Shown: one piece after another, positions 1 to 7,853 of the stretch | Numbering within the stretch: the stretch's first letter is position 1 | Layout of the letters: the number at the start of each line of letters is the position of its first letter | Source of the DNA: Bog-756 sp963713625 | GTDB taxonomy: Bacteria; Actinomycetota; Acidimicrobiia; Acidimicrobiales; RAAP-2 | DNA: 64,000 nucleotides | Direction of reading: 5' to 3' | Assembly (NCBI GenBank): GCA_963713625.1 | Contig: CAVQMN010000012.1 | Coordinates: 62,001 to 126,000 of the forward strand | Program-made: the position numbers and the translations under genes | Notes under the pieces: model-generated | The model's database searches: none | What the model was told of the DNA's origin: nothing | The model's input: the letters and a program-made list of their open reading frames with translations, nothing else

Positions 1-590
1 ACGGCCAGGAACGCCAACATGCTCCGGACCTGGGCGTGCTTGTCGCGGTCGGGGAGGTAGGTGTCGACGACATCCATCACACTTCCGAACATGGCCGTGC
101 GGATGGCCTGGCGCTCCTTTTCGTTCGAGGCCGACGCCCACATCTCGTCGAGGGACTTCGGTGGCTTCCGCACGTCCAACCTCCCGATGGCCCGGGCCGG
201 TGCCTCGGCCCAGGCGGCGACCTCGGCCATGCCCAGGACGGCTTCCAGGCCGAGCGTCTCGCTGAGATGGTCGAGAAGCTGGGTGGGATCGCTGTACAGC
301 AGGACCGGCGGGCCGCCGGTCGGGCCGATGCTGGCCGACTGCACCTCGGGTTCGTAGATGGGGCACGACCCGAAGTCCAGATCGTCAAAGATCTCGGTCG
401 GAATCGGAAACTGGATCGAACCGGCCAGCTCGAAGCGATAGCCCCGGGCCAGTTCGGTGGTGGTGGCCATCCCCCCGATGAAGTGGTTCTTCTCCAGGCA
501 GAGGACGCGCATGCCGCCGCGGGCCATGACCGTGGCGGCCGTGAGCCCGTTGTGGCCGGCCCCGATGACGATGGCGTCGAAGTCTGACAT
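1..590 (-). CDS. Phytoene-desaturase-like FAD-dependent oxidoreductase (N-terminal part, runs off left edge)
   Basis: The reverse strand reads from an ATG at 588-590 to the window edge without a stop, giving 196 residues. The N-terminus is a dinucleotide-binding Rossmann fold: GAGHNGL at residues 10-16, an acidic residue E33 ending beta-2, and FIGGMATT near 37-44, as in the phytoene desaturase/carotenoid isomerase-like NAD(P)/FAD oxidoreductases. Family members are about 500-550 residues, so roughly the first 40% is visible. The catalytic half and substrate are not visible, so the exact reaction cannot be assigned. The rightward flank is a repeat-containing gap, and no operon partner is visible. 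Confidence 0.85.
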   Translation of the reverse strand, partial: MSDFDAIVIGAGHNGLTAATVMARGGMRVLCLEKNHFIGGMATTTELARGYRFELAGSIQFPIPTEIFDDLDFGSCPIYEPEVQSASIGPTGGPPVLLYSDPTQLLDHLSETLGLEAVLGMAEVAAWAEAPARAIGRLDVRKPPKSLDEMWASASNEKERQAIRTAMFGSVMDVVDTYLPDRDKHAQVRSMLAFLA

Positions 591-611
591 CCCGGTCACG
601 GTAGTGACGGG

Positions 612-735
612 CCTCCGGCCCTGTCGAACCCCGGCGTCCGGCTGCGTCGAACCTCGGCCTCTGGCCCTGTCGATCCTCGGCGTCCGGCCCTGTCGAACCT
701 CGGCCTTTGGCCGTGTCCGACCTCGGGTCTTGGGC
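612..735. repeat. Imperfect ~24-bp tandem repeat, about five units
   Basis: Five degenerate units follow each other with a period of 22-24 bp and a core close to CCCTGTCGAACCTCGGCCT. They lie upstream of the FAD oxidoreductase start and before the next gene. The six-frame translations are low-complexity, so I read this as non-coding. Similar short tandem arrays occur at 15868-15957 and 30617-30688. The rest of the gap 591-884 shows nothing else recognisable. Confidence 0.6.
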
Positions 736-884
736 CTTCCCGCCCTCCGGCGCCGTGCGGCCGTCGGTCCGGATTCGCTTCTGACCTGGCAGGACAGGGC
801 CGACCCCGGGGCTCGCCCTCCGGGTTGTGGGTAAACATAGAAACCCGACTTGATTACTCACCTTTTGCTGTTTAGAGTGGACGC

Positions 885-1244
885 ATGGTTTCCGTACTCG
901 TCAATCCGCCTGACATTCGACTCAACGTGGCTGTGGTCGAGGCCGATACAGCACTCATGACACCGTACGAAGAGGAGCAGTCCGAGCCGGTCCGGACGGG
1001 GTGGTTGGCCGGTCTCGGAGGCAGGCTCACCCGCCGGGGTCGGCAGCGCGCCGTCGTCCGGATCCAGACCGAACAGGAGTTGGAGGCCCTCCGCCAGAAG
1101 GTCTCGCTGCTGGCCATGCAGAAGGACTACTGGCACGAGCGGTCCGACGAGCACGCGTCGGCCCTTCGAGCGGCCCAGGCCGAGGTGGCCCACCTCAACG
1201 AGGTGCTGGACGTCCTCACCGACCACGTCCTCGTCCCCAGGTAG
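885..1244 (+). CDS. Hypothetical protein with predicted coiled coil
   Basis: A 119-residue reading frame starts with ATG at 885. Residues 60-115 are charged and alanine/leucine-rich with heptad-like spacing (EQELEALRQKVSLLAMQ, then ALRAAQAEVAHLNEVLDVL), suggesting a coiled coil. No signal peptide or known domain is recognised. The upstream ribosome site is weak, and the opposite strand is also open, so coding status rests mainly on the sensible amphipathic composition. It is divergent from the FAD oxidoreductase and convergent with the glycosyltransferase. Confidence 0.45.
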   Translation: MVSVLVNPPDIRLNVAVVEADTALMTPYEEEQSEPVRTGWLAGLGGRLTRRGRQRAVVRIQTEQELEALRQKVSLLAMQKDYWHERSDEHASALRAAQAEVAHLNEVLDVLTDHVLVPR

Positions 1245-1303
1245 CGACCGGGGGTCTCGTCCGACCGCCGCTCCCGTCCGGCGGAGCGCCGTTTTCTCGG
1301 CCG

Positions 1304-2956
1304 TCAGTCGGCCCCGGCGAGACGGCCCGGGGTCACGTTTCGATCAGGGGTGATGATGTCGAACACCCCCGTCGTACTCTTCCGGTAGGGGATGCCGTGG
1401 CGGCCCAACCAGGCGGTGAGTTCGGCCTCGGTCGTGGCTCCGGGGTCGAGGTCGGTGGCCGATCCCAGTTGAGCGGCGGCGGCGGCCGTGGCGCCCATCG
1501 GGACGAAGATCCATGCTGCCGTGGGAGCTGTCTCGACCGTGTCAGCCTCGGGAGGGTTCCTCGCCTCGCCCAGTGACAGCGCCGTCACCTTGCCGTCGGA
1601 CATGAAGGTCAGGTCGTTGGCCACCCAATAGCCCGCATAGACGTGGGCCGTTCCCGTGTGCTCGAGCTGATGGGCCAGCGAGACGACGGCGGGATTGGGA
1701 TTGGCCGACCACTGCGTGAGCCTGCCCGGGCTGCCGATGGCGCCGTAACCGGAGTTGAAGGCCACCAACGTGGTGGCGAATGCGGCCACGAGGGCCGCGC
1801 CGGCCACCCACATGGCGGTGGCCGGGCGCATCGCCTGCCAGAGGGCACCGATGACCAGCAGGGCCACCACCGGGGTGAGCCCGATGGCGTAGCGCCCGTC
1901 GTTCCAGAACCACGACGTCGGGAAGGCGGCGTAGAGGAAGGGAAACAGCACCAGGGTCAACACCAGCACCCGGGCATCCGGGTTGCCCACGGCGACGAGG
2001 ACGGCGGCACCGGCGACGAGGACGAGGAGCAGGGCGTAGACGATGGGTCCGACGCGATGACCCAGTTCCCAGACCCCGGCCCCCTCGATCCGAAGGCCGA
2101 GGATCATCGGGAGCACATGGGAGAAGAAGGTGGCGAGTCGTGAGAGATAGGGAACCGGGGACGACGGGATCGCCGTGCTGTGCCCCTGGGCGGTGGCCCA
2201 TATCGAGGGGAGGGCACCGGCGACCGCCGCCGCCCCTGCCGCCACCAGGCGGCCGACCCTTCCGGCCGACCGGTGACGAAGGGCCATCAGGACCACCACG
2301 GCCCCCGGCAGCGCGAAGTAGACGACCTCGGGCGACGCCCAGAATCCGAGCCCGACCGCCGCCCCGAAGACGAGCCAGTCGACGATCCTGTCACCTCCCG
2401 CCGTGCGGGCTCCCCGCACGATCCGCACCGCCTGCAATAGGACGACGAGGCCGAGGACCACCGACACCTGGTGGAATCCGTACTCCTTGGTCGAGTTCCA
2501 CAGGGTGGACTCCGACCAGATCCAACTGAGGACGGCGGCCGCCAGCGCCGCCGGTCTCGGGAAGAGGTGGAGTCCGATTCTCCAGACGAGCACCGAGCCG
2601 ACGAGGGCCAGCACCACCGGCGTGCCGTTGAGGGTCAGCGGGGACTGGCCGGCCACCAGAAAGGAAAAGGCCAGAACATAGGGTTCGACGCCTCCATAGC
2701 TCTGACCCCAGTAGAACGCGAAGAAATGTCCTCGGGCGATCTCGTGCGCCACCAGCCCGGCCGTGGCCTCGTCCGAGTTCAGGGGAGCGTTCCCGAGGAT
2801 CCACAGCCGGAGCAGGAGCCCCCCGATCGCCAGCAGTACCAGCAGGGCGACGGCCAGCCATCCCAAGCGGGCCGGCCGGTCCCAGTCGGCCCCGAGGCCG
2901 GACCCGCCTCTCCCCGCCGGCCCTGGGCCCCGGTCCGCCGTCCGCAGGCTTGTCAC
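1304..2956 (-). CDS. GT-C-type membrane glycosyltransferase (ArnT/PMT-like)
   Basis: A 550-residue polytopic membrane protein with a GTG start at 2954-2956. After a short cytoplasmic tail, the first membrane helix (about 33-52) is followed by NSDEA at 60-64. This acidic pair in the first outer loop is the catalytic signature of dolichyl/polyprenyl-phosphate sugar transferases (PMT_2/ArnT-like). About ten hydrophobic segments follow, then a soluble C-terminal domain of about 120 residues. Such enzymes move a lipid-linked sugar to a protein, lipid or wall polymer outside the membrane. Donor and acceptor cannot be inferred from the sequence. Confidence 0.75.
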   Translation of the reverse strand: MTSLRTADRGPGPAGRGGSGLGADWDRPARLGWLAVALLVLLAIGGLLLRLWILGNAPLNSDEATAGLVAHEIARGHFFAFYWGQSYGGVEPYVLAFSFLVAGQSPLTLNGTPVVLALVGSVLVWRIGLHLFPRPAALAAAVLSWIWSESTLWNSTKEYGFHQVSVVLGLVVLLQAVRIVRGARTAGGDRIVDWLVFGAAVGLGFWASPEVVYFALPGAVVVLMALRHRSAGRVGRLVAAGAAAVAGALPSIWATAQGHSTAIPSSPVPYLSRLATFFSHVLPMILGLRIEGAGVWELGHRVGPIVYALLLVLVAGAAVLVAVGNPDARVLVLTLVLFPFLYAAFPTSWFWNDGRYAIGLTPVVALLVIGALWQAMRPATAMWVAGAALVAAFATTLVAFNSGYGAIGSPGRLTQWSANPNPAVVSLAHQLEHTGTAHVYAGYWVANDLTFMSDGKVTALSLGEARNPPEADTVETAPTAAWIFVPMGATAAAAAQLGSATDLDPGATTEAELTAWLGRHGIPYRKSTTGVFDIITPDRNVTPGRLAGAD

Positions 2957-3079
2957 CCGGCCAGAGTATGCCGTGCACGCGAGCCGAGGGCAGCATCGCG
3001 GCGCCGGCCCGTGTCGGTCAGGGTCGGCCCCATTCGGTCCGTACGGGGGGGCGGCTGGGCAACTTCCCTCCGTCCGTTG

Positions 3080-4426
3080 TCAGCTGTCGACCGCGAACAG
3101 TCGCCAGGTCCCCGGGACGCCCTTCAGCTCGTGCTCCCCGCGGTCCTCGAAGGCGACACCCGATCCGGCCACCAGGTCCTTCACCGTCGACGAGACCAGC
3201 ACCTCGCCCGTGCCGGCCAGGCCGAGGACCCGCGCCCCGATGTGGACGGCGAGACCGGCCACGTCGTCTCCCCGGACCTCGATCTCGCCGGTGTGGATGC
3301 CGGCGCGCACACCGATGTCGAACGATCGCAACGCGTCACGAATGGCCAAGGCGCACTCGATGGCCCGGCCGGGGCTGTCGAACGAGGCCACGAAGCCGTC
3401 GCCGACCATCTTCACCTCGCGGCCCCGGAACCGTTCGAGCTGGTTGCGGACGCTCTGGTCATGACGGTCGAGCAGGTCTCGCCATCGCCCGTCCCCGAGC
3501 AGTGCGGCCCGGTCGGTCGAGCCCACGATGTCGGTGAACAGAACGGTGGCCAGTACTCGTTCGGCGCCGGCCCCGCCCCGGACGCCGGTTACGAACTCCT
3601 CGATCTCGTCGAGCATGGCCGTGGCGTCGCCCACCCAGTAGAGAAGGTCGGCACCCGGAAGTTCGACGTACTTGGCCCCGGCCACATGGTCGGCCAGGTA
3701 GCGACCGTGCCCCCGGCCGAACGTGGGGTTGCCACCCCGCTGGATGATCAGGGTGGGTGTGTTGATGTCCGGGAGACAATGGCGGACGTCGGTCTCGTAC
3801 AGGATGCTTTGCATGACCCTGGCCATGGCCGGGGTGGCCCCGAGGTTCCCCGATCGATCGAACCAGGCTCGGAAGGCCGGGTCGTCGGCCACACTGGGGG
3901 CGATGATGGCCAGGTTGTCGTAGCCCTGCTCGACCGCATCCGGATCGGCGCCGAGGCGCAATCCCAGGTCGATCATGTCCTGGGGAAGGCCTTCGGGGTA
4001 GTCGGGAGCCCAGGCCGCTCGGGCCGATCCGTTGAGGACGATCAGACTGGTGACCCGCTCCGGATGGGCCGCCGCCAGCAGCAGTCCCACCCCGGATGCC
4101 ACGAACGGGGCGAGGATCACCGACCGTTCGGAGCCGACCGCGTCCAGCACGGCCACGGCGTCCTCCACCCATTGCTGCTGGGTCGGCGGATCCGAGGGTG
4201 AGCCCCGGTCCGACAGCCCCACCCCCCGCCGGTCGAACCGGATCAGGCGGCCGACGGTGGCCAGCCGCCGTTGGAACCGGGCCATGGCCGGCTCCTCGTC
4301 CACGCAGTCGATCGGCGTGGTTCCCCCGGTGAACAGGAGCAGGTCGATCGGCCCGTCGCCGAGGACCTGATAGGCGACCTCGACGTCACCGCACGAGGCG
4401 TAGCGGGTGCGGGTGGGAGGAGCCAC
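3080..4426 (-). CDS. Alpha/beta-hydrolase fused to class III adenylate/guanylate cyclase domain
   Basis: A 448-residue, two-domain protein with a GTG start. Residues 1-280 have the alpha/beta-hydrolase layout (FDRRGVGLS near 64-72, PTLIIQ at 224-229), but the nucleophile elbow reads LAPFVASGVG at 105-114 rather than GxSxG, so hydrolase activity is doubtful. Residues 290-448 are a class III cyclase: FTDIVGST at 297-304 and VGDGF at 341-345 supply the two metal-binding aspartates (D299, D343), followed by RAGIHTGE. It probably makes cAMP in response to a ligand held by the hydrolase-like sensor domain; that role is inference. It stands alone, divergent from the LmbE-like gene. Confidence 0.82.
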   Translation of the reverse strand: MAPPTRTRYASCGDVEVAYQVLGDGPIDLLLFTGGTTPIDCVDEEPAMARFQRRLATVGRLIRFDRRGVGLSDRGSPSDPPTQQQWVEDAVAVLDAVGSERSVILAPFVASGVGLLLAAAHPERVTSLIVLNGSARAAWAPDYPEGLPQDMIDLGLRLGADPDAVEQGYDNLAIIAPSVADDPAFRAWFDRSGNLGATPAMARVMQSILYETDVRHCLPDINTPTLIIQRGGNPTFGRGHGRYLADHVAGAKYVELPGADLLYWVGDATAMLDEIEEFVTGVRGGAGAERVLATVLFTDIVGSTDRAALLGDGRWRDLLDRHDQSVRNQLERFRGREVKMVGDGFVASFDSPGRAIECALAIRDALRSFDIGVRAGIHTGEIEVRGDDVAGLAVHIGARVLGLAGTGEVLVSSTVKDLVAGSGVAFEDRGEHELKGVPGTWRLFAVDS

Positions 4427-4545
4427 TTGGAAACTGTACCGGTCGGCCCACCGGGCGACCCCGAGGCCGGGCCCTGGGTCGGGCCCCGGTGGCCGACAAA
4501 CGCTTCGGCCGGGAACCGGAATTGGCGGGGCGGTAGGTTGGGGAG

Positions 4546-5304
4546 GTGACGTCCGGAGTTGGCATCGTGTCCCCCCATCTGGACGACGGGGTCCTGAGCT
4601 GCGCGAGTCTCCTGGCCGCCCACCCGGGATCGTCGTTGGTCACCGCGTTCGCCGGGGGCCCCTCGACCGTGGACCCGATCACCGAGTGGGAGGAGCTCTC
4701 GGGTTTCTTCCAGCCCGGCGCCGACATCGTGGCGGCCAGGCGGGGAGAGGATGCACAGGCTTCGGCCGCGCTCGGGGCCATGTTCCACCACCTCGGACAC
4801 TGGGATCATCAGTACCGCAACCCGACGTACGGATATTCGGGGACGTCAGTGCGAGACGAGCTGGTCCAAGCGGTCGGCCAGGATCTCGAGGTCCTCATCG
4901 ACGCCTCTGCCCCCACGGTCTGGGCCATTCCCCTGGGACTGGCCCATCCCGATCACGAAATTACGGCGCTGGCATGTCTCGATGTCGTCGAGCGGCTTCC
5001 CGATATCGACTGGCTGGTCTATGACGAACTCCCCTACGCCGTCTACCTGCCCGACAAGGTCACCGCGGCGACGGCGAACCTGCGCTCGCGGGGATTCGAT
5101 CTGCAATCGGCCGAAGGTGTCGAGATGTCCGTCGACCTCCCGACCAAACGGCAGGCCGTCGAGTGCTACCGCTCGCAGGTGGGACCGCTCGGCGTGGGCG
5201 TCGATGCCTCGGTGAATGCACCCGAGCGGATCCGTCGCCTGGTCCCCGATCTGAACGGAGGGGCCGGCCGGGAGCCCTGCCCCATCGGTCCGATCGCCGC
5301 CTAG
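4546..5304 (+). CDS. PIG-L/LmbE-family deacetylase
   Basis: A 252-residue protein starting with GTG at 4546. It carries the metal-binding signature SPHLDDGVLS at residues 9-18, a variant of the usual HPDDE, and the distal metal histidine motif AHPDHE near 131-136. Family members remove N-acetyl groups from sugars, as MshB does in mycothiol synthesis. This protein lacks other MshB-specific features I could name, so the substrate is unknown. Its TAG stop overlaps the stop of the convergent NlpC/P60 gene inside a shared CTAG (5301-5304). Confidence 0.75.
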   Translation: MTSGVGIVSPHLDDGVLSCASLLAAHPGSSLVTAFAGGPSTVDPITEWEELSGFFQPGADIVAARRGEDAQASAALGAMFHHLGHWDHQYRNPTYGYSGTSVRDELVQAVGQDLEVLIDASAPTVWAIPLGLAHPDHEITALACLDVVERLPDIDWLVYDELPYAVYLPDKVTAATANLRSRGFDLQSAEGVEMSVDLPTKRQAVECYRSQVGPLGVGVDASVNAPERIRRLVPDLNGGAGREPCPIGPIAA

Positions 5305-6218
5305 GTGATCTTGATGCTGAGTGCCTTCTCTGCGCTCTGCCTGGGCGAGCTGTGGTCCACGACCCGGACCTCGAAGGTGTAGGTACCCTTCTCCGTGGCT
5401 TTCCCCGAGATCACGCCGGTGGTGGCCAGATGGAGGCCGGGCGGCGGCAGCTTGGACCCCACCCGTGTCCATGTGTACGGCGAGGAGCCGCCCGTGGCGT
5501 GGACGCTGACCGAATAGGACGTCCCCGTCACACCGCGATGCAGCGTCTTTGTCGTGATGGAGAGCGGTGAACTGGCGGTGGCCGTATACCGATAGGCGCC
5601 GTCGTAGACGTTCCCGTAGCTGGAGTACACGTCCGAGAAGGAGTGCTCCGCCACGGACGTGCCGGGTGAGAGCGCATCCCAGACCTCGTCGTTGCCCGCG
5701 TAGATACCCGAGTGGTGGTAGTCGGAGATCGTTCCCCCGAAGAAGACCGCGTCGCCTGGGAGCAGAGTGTTCTGGTCGGCGGTCACGGTGCCTTGCGACC
5801 CAATAAAGGTTCCGCCAGTCGGCCGAGCGCCATCGTTCGGCAGCACCACTTTGTGGCCGGTCCCCTGGTACACGGCGTACTGGGCCAGACTCATGCAGTC
5901 ATACCCCTTGGTTCCTTTGCACAGGTCGAACTGGCATTGCCGACGCTGGGGCCATTGATACCCCCGCCCCCTTCGCAGTAGGGAATCCCTTTTTGACTGG
6001 CCGCGGCAGCCACGATGGCGTTCGTGTTGCTCGCGGCCGCTCGGGCGGCTGGGGTCGGCGATGACGAGGCCAGTCGCAGCACGGGCGGTCGTGGCCTTGG
6101 TCGCCGCTCCCCCTATCTGGGTGGCGCAGCCGACACCGATGATCGAGACGGAGGCGGCCAGCCCCAATGCCACCGCCGTCTTGGTCATCAGTCGTGCGTT
6201 CGAGCGCTTCAAACGCAT
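5301..6218 (-). pseudogene. Secreted NlpC/P60 peptidase with C-terminal He_PIG Ig-like domain, two compensating frameshifts
   Basis: The N-terminus has a signal peptide (hydrophobic stretch about 12-30, then GCATQ). The catalytic cysteine segment GTKGYDCMSL and the histidine segment YHHSGIYAGNDEVWD are intact, and the last ~90 residues form a putative Ig-like He_PIG domain. Between about 6054 and 5916 the main frame is nonsense, while the +1 frame gives KGIPYCEGGGGINGPSVGNA, matching the paralogue at 13069-14454. One extra base in the GGGG run at 6051-6054 and one missing base in the TTT run at 5916-5918 would restore a single continuous protein. Either both are sequencing indels, or the gene is damaged with a scrambled 45-residue block. 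The family cleaves peptidoglycan peptides. Confidence 0.75.
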
Positions 6219-6402
6219 AGGTCACCCCCCAGATGTAGGTCGAACCGTTTGCCCCGTAAACCCTCCGTCATGATACCAGCGGGTACCCATTTTTCGTCTG
6301 CGTGATGCCAAAATTCCCTGTTCCAGCGGCGGAATTCGCCACTGGGTGGCGCTGAGGTCACTGCCGGTGGGGATGGACGGAGATCGCGCCGTCCATCCCC
6401 TC

Positions 6403-7410
6403 TTAGGGCACCTTCAGCGCCGGCACCACCTCGGCCATGAACCGGCGCAGGGTCTCGTCGGCGGGGAAATCGCGCAGCCACAGGATGAGGCCCCGACAGC
6501 CCGCGTCCACGAAGGCCTGGGTCTTCTCGATGACCTGGTCCACCGTCCCCACCAGATTTTCGGCCAGGTACCGGTCGGTCGGCACGCCGTCCCAGAGGTT
6601 CCCGCCGCCCTCGGACTCACACCAGGTGAGGCACTCGGCTTCGGTGTCGAACAGTCGGCAGTCGGGGCCGTGGGTTCGATTGATGGCTTCGAAGGGCCGG
6701 CCTACCTCCTCGCAGTACTGGGCCAGGAGGCGCGACTTGCGTTCGAAGGCCTCGAGGCTGACCTGCCAGTTGGTGAGGTCGGCCCGACGGGCGGCGATGC
6801 GCAGGTTGACCTTTTCGCCGCCCCCGCCCACCAGGACGGGCGGCAGGTGCTGTACCGGCTTGGGATCGCAGTAGGCCCCGTCGAAGCGCAGGTGGGTCCC
6901 CTCGAAGGTGACCGTCTCTTCCGTCCACAGTCGGCGCACCACTTCGAGGGTCTCGTCGAGAACGGCCAGCCGCTCGGGGTTGGACAGGTACTCGTACCCG
7001 TAGGAGCGGTACTCCTCGTGGAACCAGCCCGCTCCGAGCCCGAGGATGAGCCGGCCCCCCGAGTAGACGTCGATGCAGGCGGCTTCTTTGGCCAGCAGGC
7101 CGGCGTTGCGGTAGGAGGCGCAGGTCACCAGCTGGCCTAGCCCGACCCTGGTGGTCTGCTGGGAGAGCGCGGCCAGCATGGTGTAGGCCTCGAAGACGTG
7201 GGTGGGCTCGCGGCGGGGAACGGTCTCGACGTGGTCGTAGACCCACAGGTGGTCGTAACCGAGGGACTCGGCCAGGCGGGCCAGCTCCACCGAGCGGTTC
7301 CAGGCATCGGGTCCGCTCCAGCCGCTGTACTCGAGCTTCCAACCCTGCGGCACGAAGACGCCGATCTGCAGGGGACCTCCGCCGGTTCCCTGCGCCTGCG
7401 CCGCGCTCAT
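6403..7410 (-). CDS. LLM-class (luciferase-like) F420/flavin-dependent oxidoreductase
   Basis: The protein is 335 residues from the ATG at 7408-7410. The frame is open further upstream, but this ATG overlaps the upstream gene's stop as ATGA. Typical luciferase-like TIM-barrel features are present: LQIGVFVPQG at the first strand, SLGYDHLWVYDH, TTRVGLGQLVTC, and GGRLILGLGAGWFHEEY. These features resemble the F420-dependent actinobacterial subgroup, though cofactor choice is inferred. It is the last gene of a three-gene operon with the zinc dehydrogenase and VOC protein, suggesting successive oxidation steps on one organic substrate. Confidence 0.85.
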   Translation of the reverse strand: MSAAQAQGTGGGPLQIGVFVPQGWKLEYSGWSGPDAWNRSVELARLAESLGYDHLWVYDHVETVPRREPTHVFEAYTMLAALSQQTTRVGLGQLVTCASYRNAGLLAKEAACIDVYSGGRLILGLGAGWFHEEYRSYGYEYLSNPERLAVLDETLEVVRRLWTEETVTFEGTHLRFDGAYCDPKPVQHLPPVLVGGGGEKVNLRIAARRADLTNWQVSLEAFERKSRLLAQYCEEVGRPFEAINRTHGPDCRLFDTEAECLTWCESEGGGNLWDGVPTDRYLAENLVGTVDQVIEKTQAFVDAGCRGLILWLRDFPADETLRRFMAEVVPALKVP

Positions 7411-7853
7411 GCCGCGAACTCCCACCATTGGACCTCGCACATCATGGGCAGAAGGTACTGCACATAGAGCGAGTGGATCTTCACGACGCCCTGGTCGTCC
7501 ACGTGCAGGTCGATGAGGTCGACCCGCTCGTCCTCCCGGCGGAAGGCGGTGGCCCGGTCCTGCACCCCCTGCAGCTCCTCCAGCGAGCCCACGGAAAATC
7601 CGAAGTGGTCCATCCGGGGGCAGCGCATGGGGTCCTTCTCGGCGATGAGGAAGATGAACTGGTCCCAGTGCACACAGGACAGGATGAGGCGCTGGCGGTC
7701 CTGGGTCATGACCTCGATCTCGTCGAAGCCGAAGACTTCACCCCAGAATCGGCAGATGTCGGCCCGGTTGCGCTCGTCGAGCAGATCGGCGTCGAGGCTC
7801 ATGGCCACGTGATTGAACCTCGGGTTGCCTGTCGGGTAGTAGGGGTGGGCCAT
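7407..7853 (-). CDS. VOC-family (glyoxalase/dioxygenase fold) protein
   Basis: A 148-residue single-domain protein. FNHVAMSLD at the start supplies a metal-ligand-type histidine, MDHFGFSVGSLEEL in the middle begins the second beta-alpha-beta-beta-beta module, and acidic residues near the C-terminus could complete a metal site. VOC proteins include lyases, isomerases and extradiol dioxygenases; nothing here fixes which. Its ATG shares one base with the upstream dehydrogenase stop (TGATG), and its stop overlaps the next start (ATGA), so all three genes are probably translationally coupled. Confidence 0.75.
   Translation of the reverse strand: MAHPYYPTGNPRFNHVAMSLDADLLDERNRADICRFWGEVFGFDEIEVMTQDRQRLILSCVHWDQFIFLIAEKDPMRCPRMDHFGFSVGSLEELQGVQDRATAFRREDERVDLIDLHVDDQGVVKIHSLYVQYLLPMMCEVQWWEFAA

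Noticed and set aside
612..735. The tandem array as a CRISPR
   Set aside because: Units are directly adjacent, imperfect and lack unique spacers, and no cas gene is present. The same applies to the other arrays.
2471..4201. A 576-codon forward frame opposite the glycosyltransferase and cyclase
   Set aside because: It spans two genes, has no domain and its composition is arginine/glutamine-biased.
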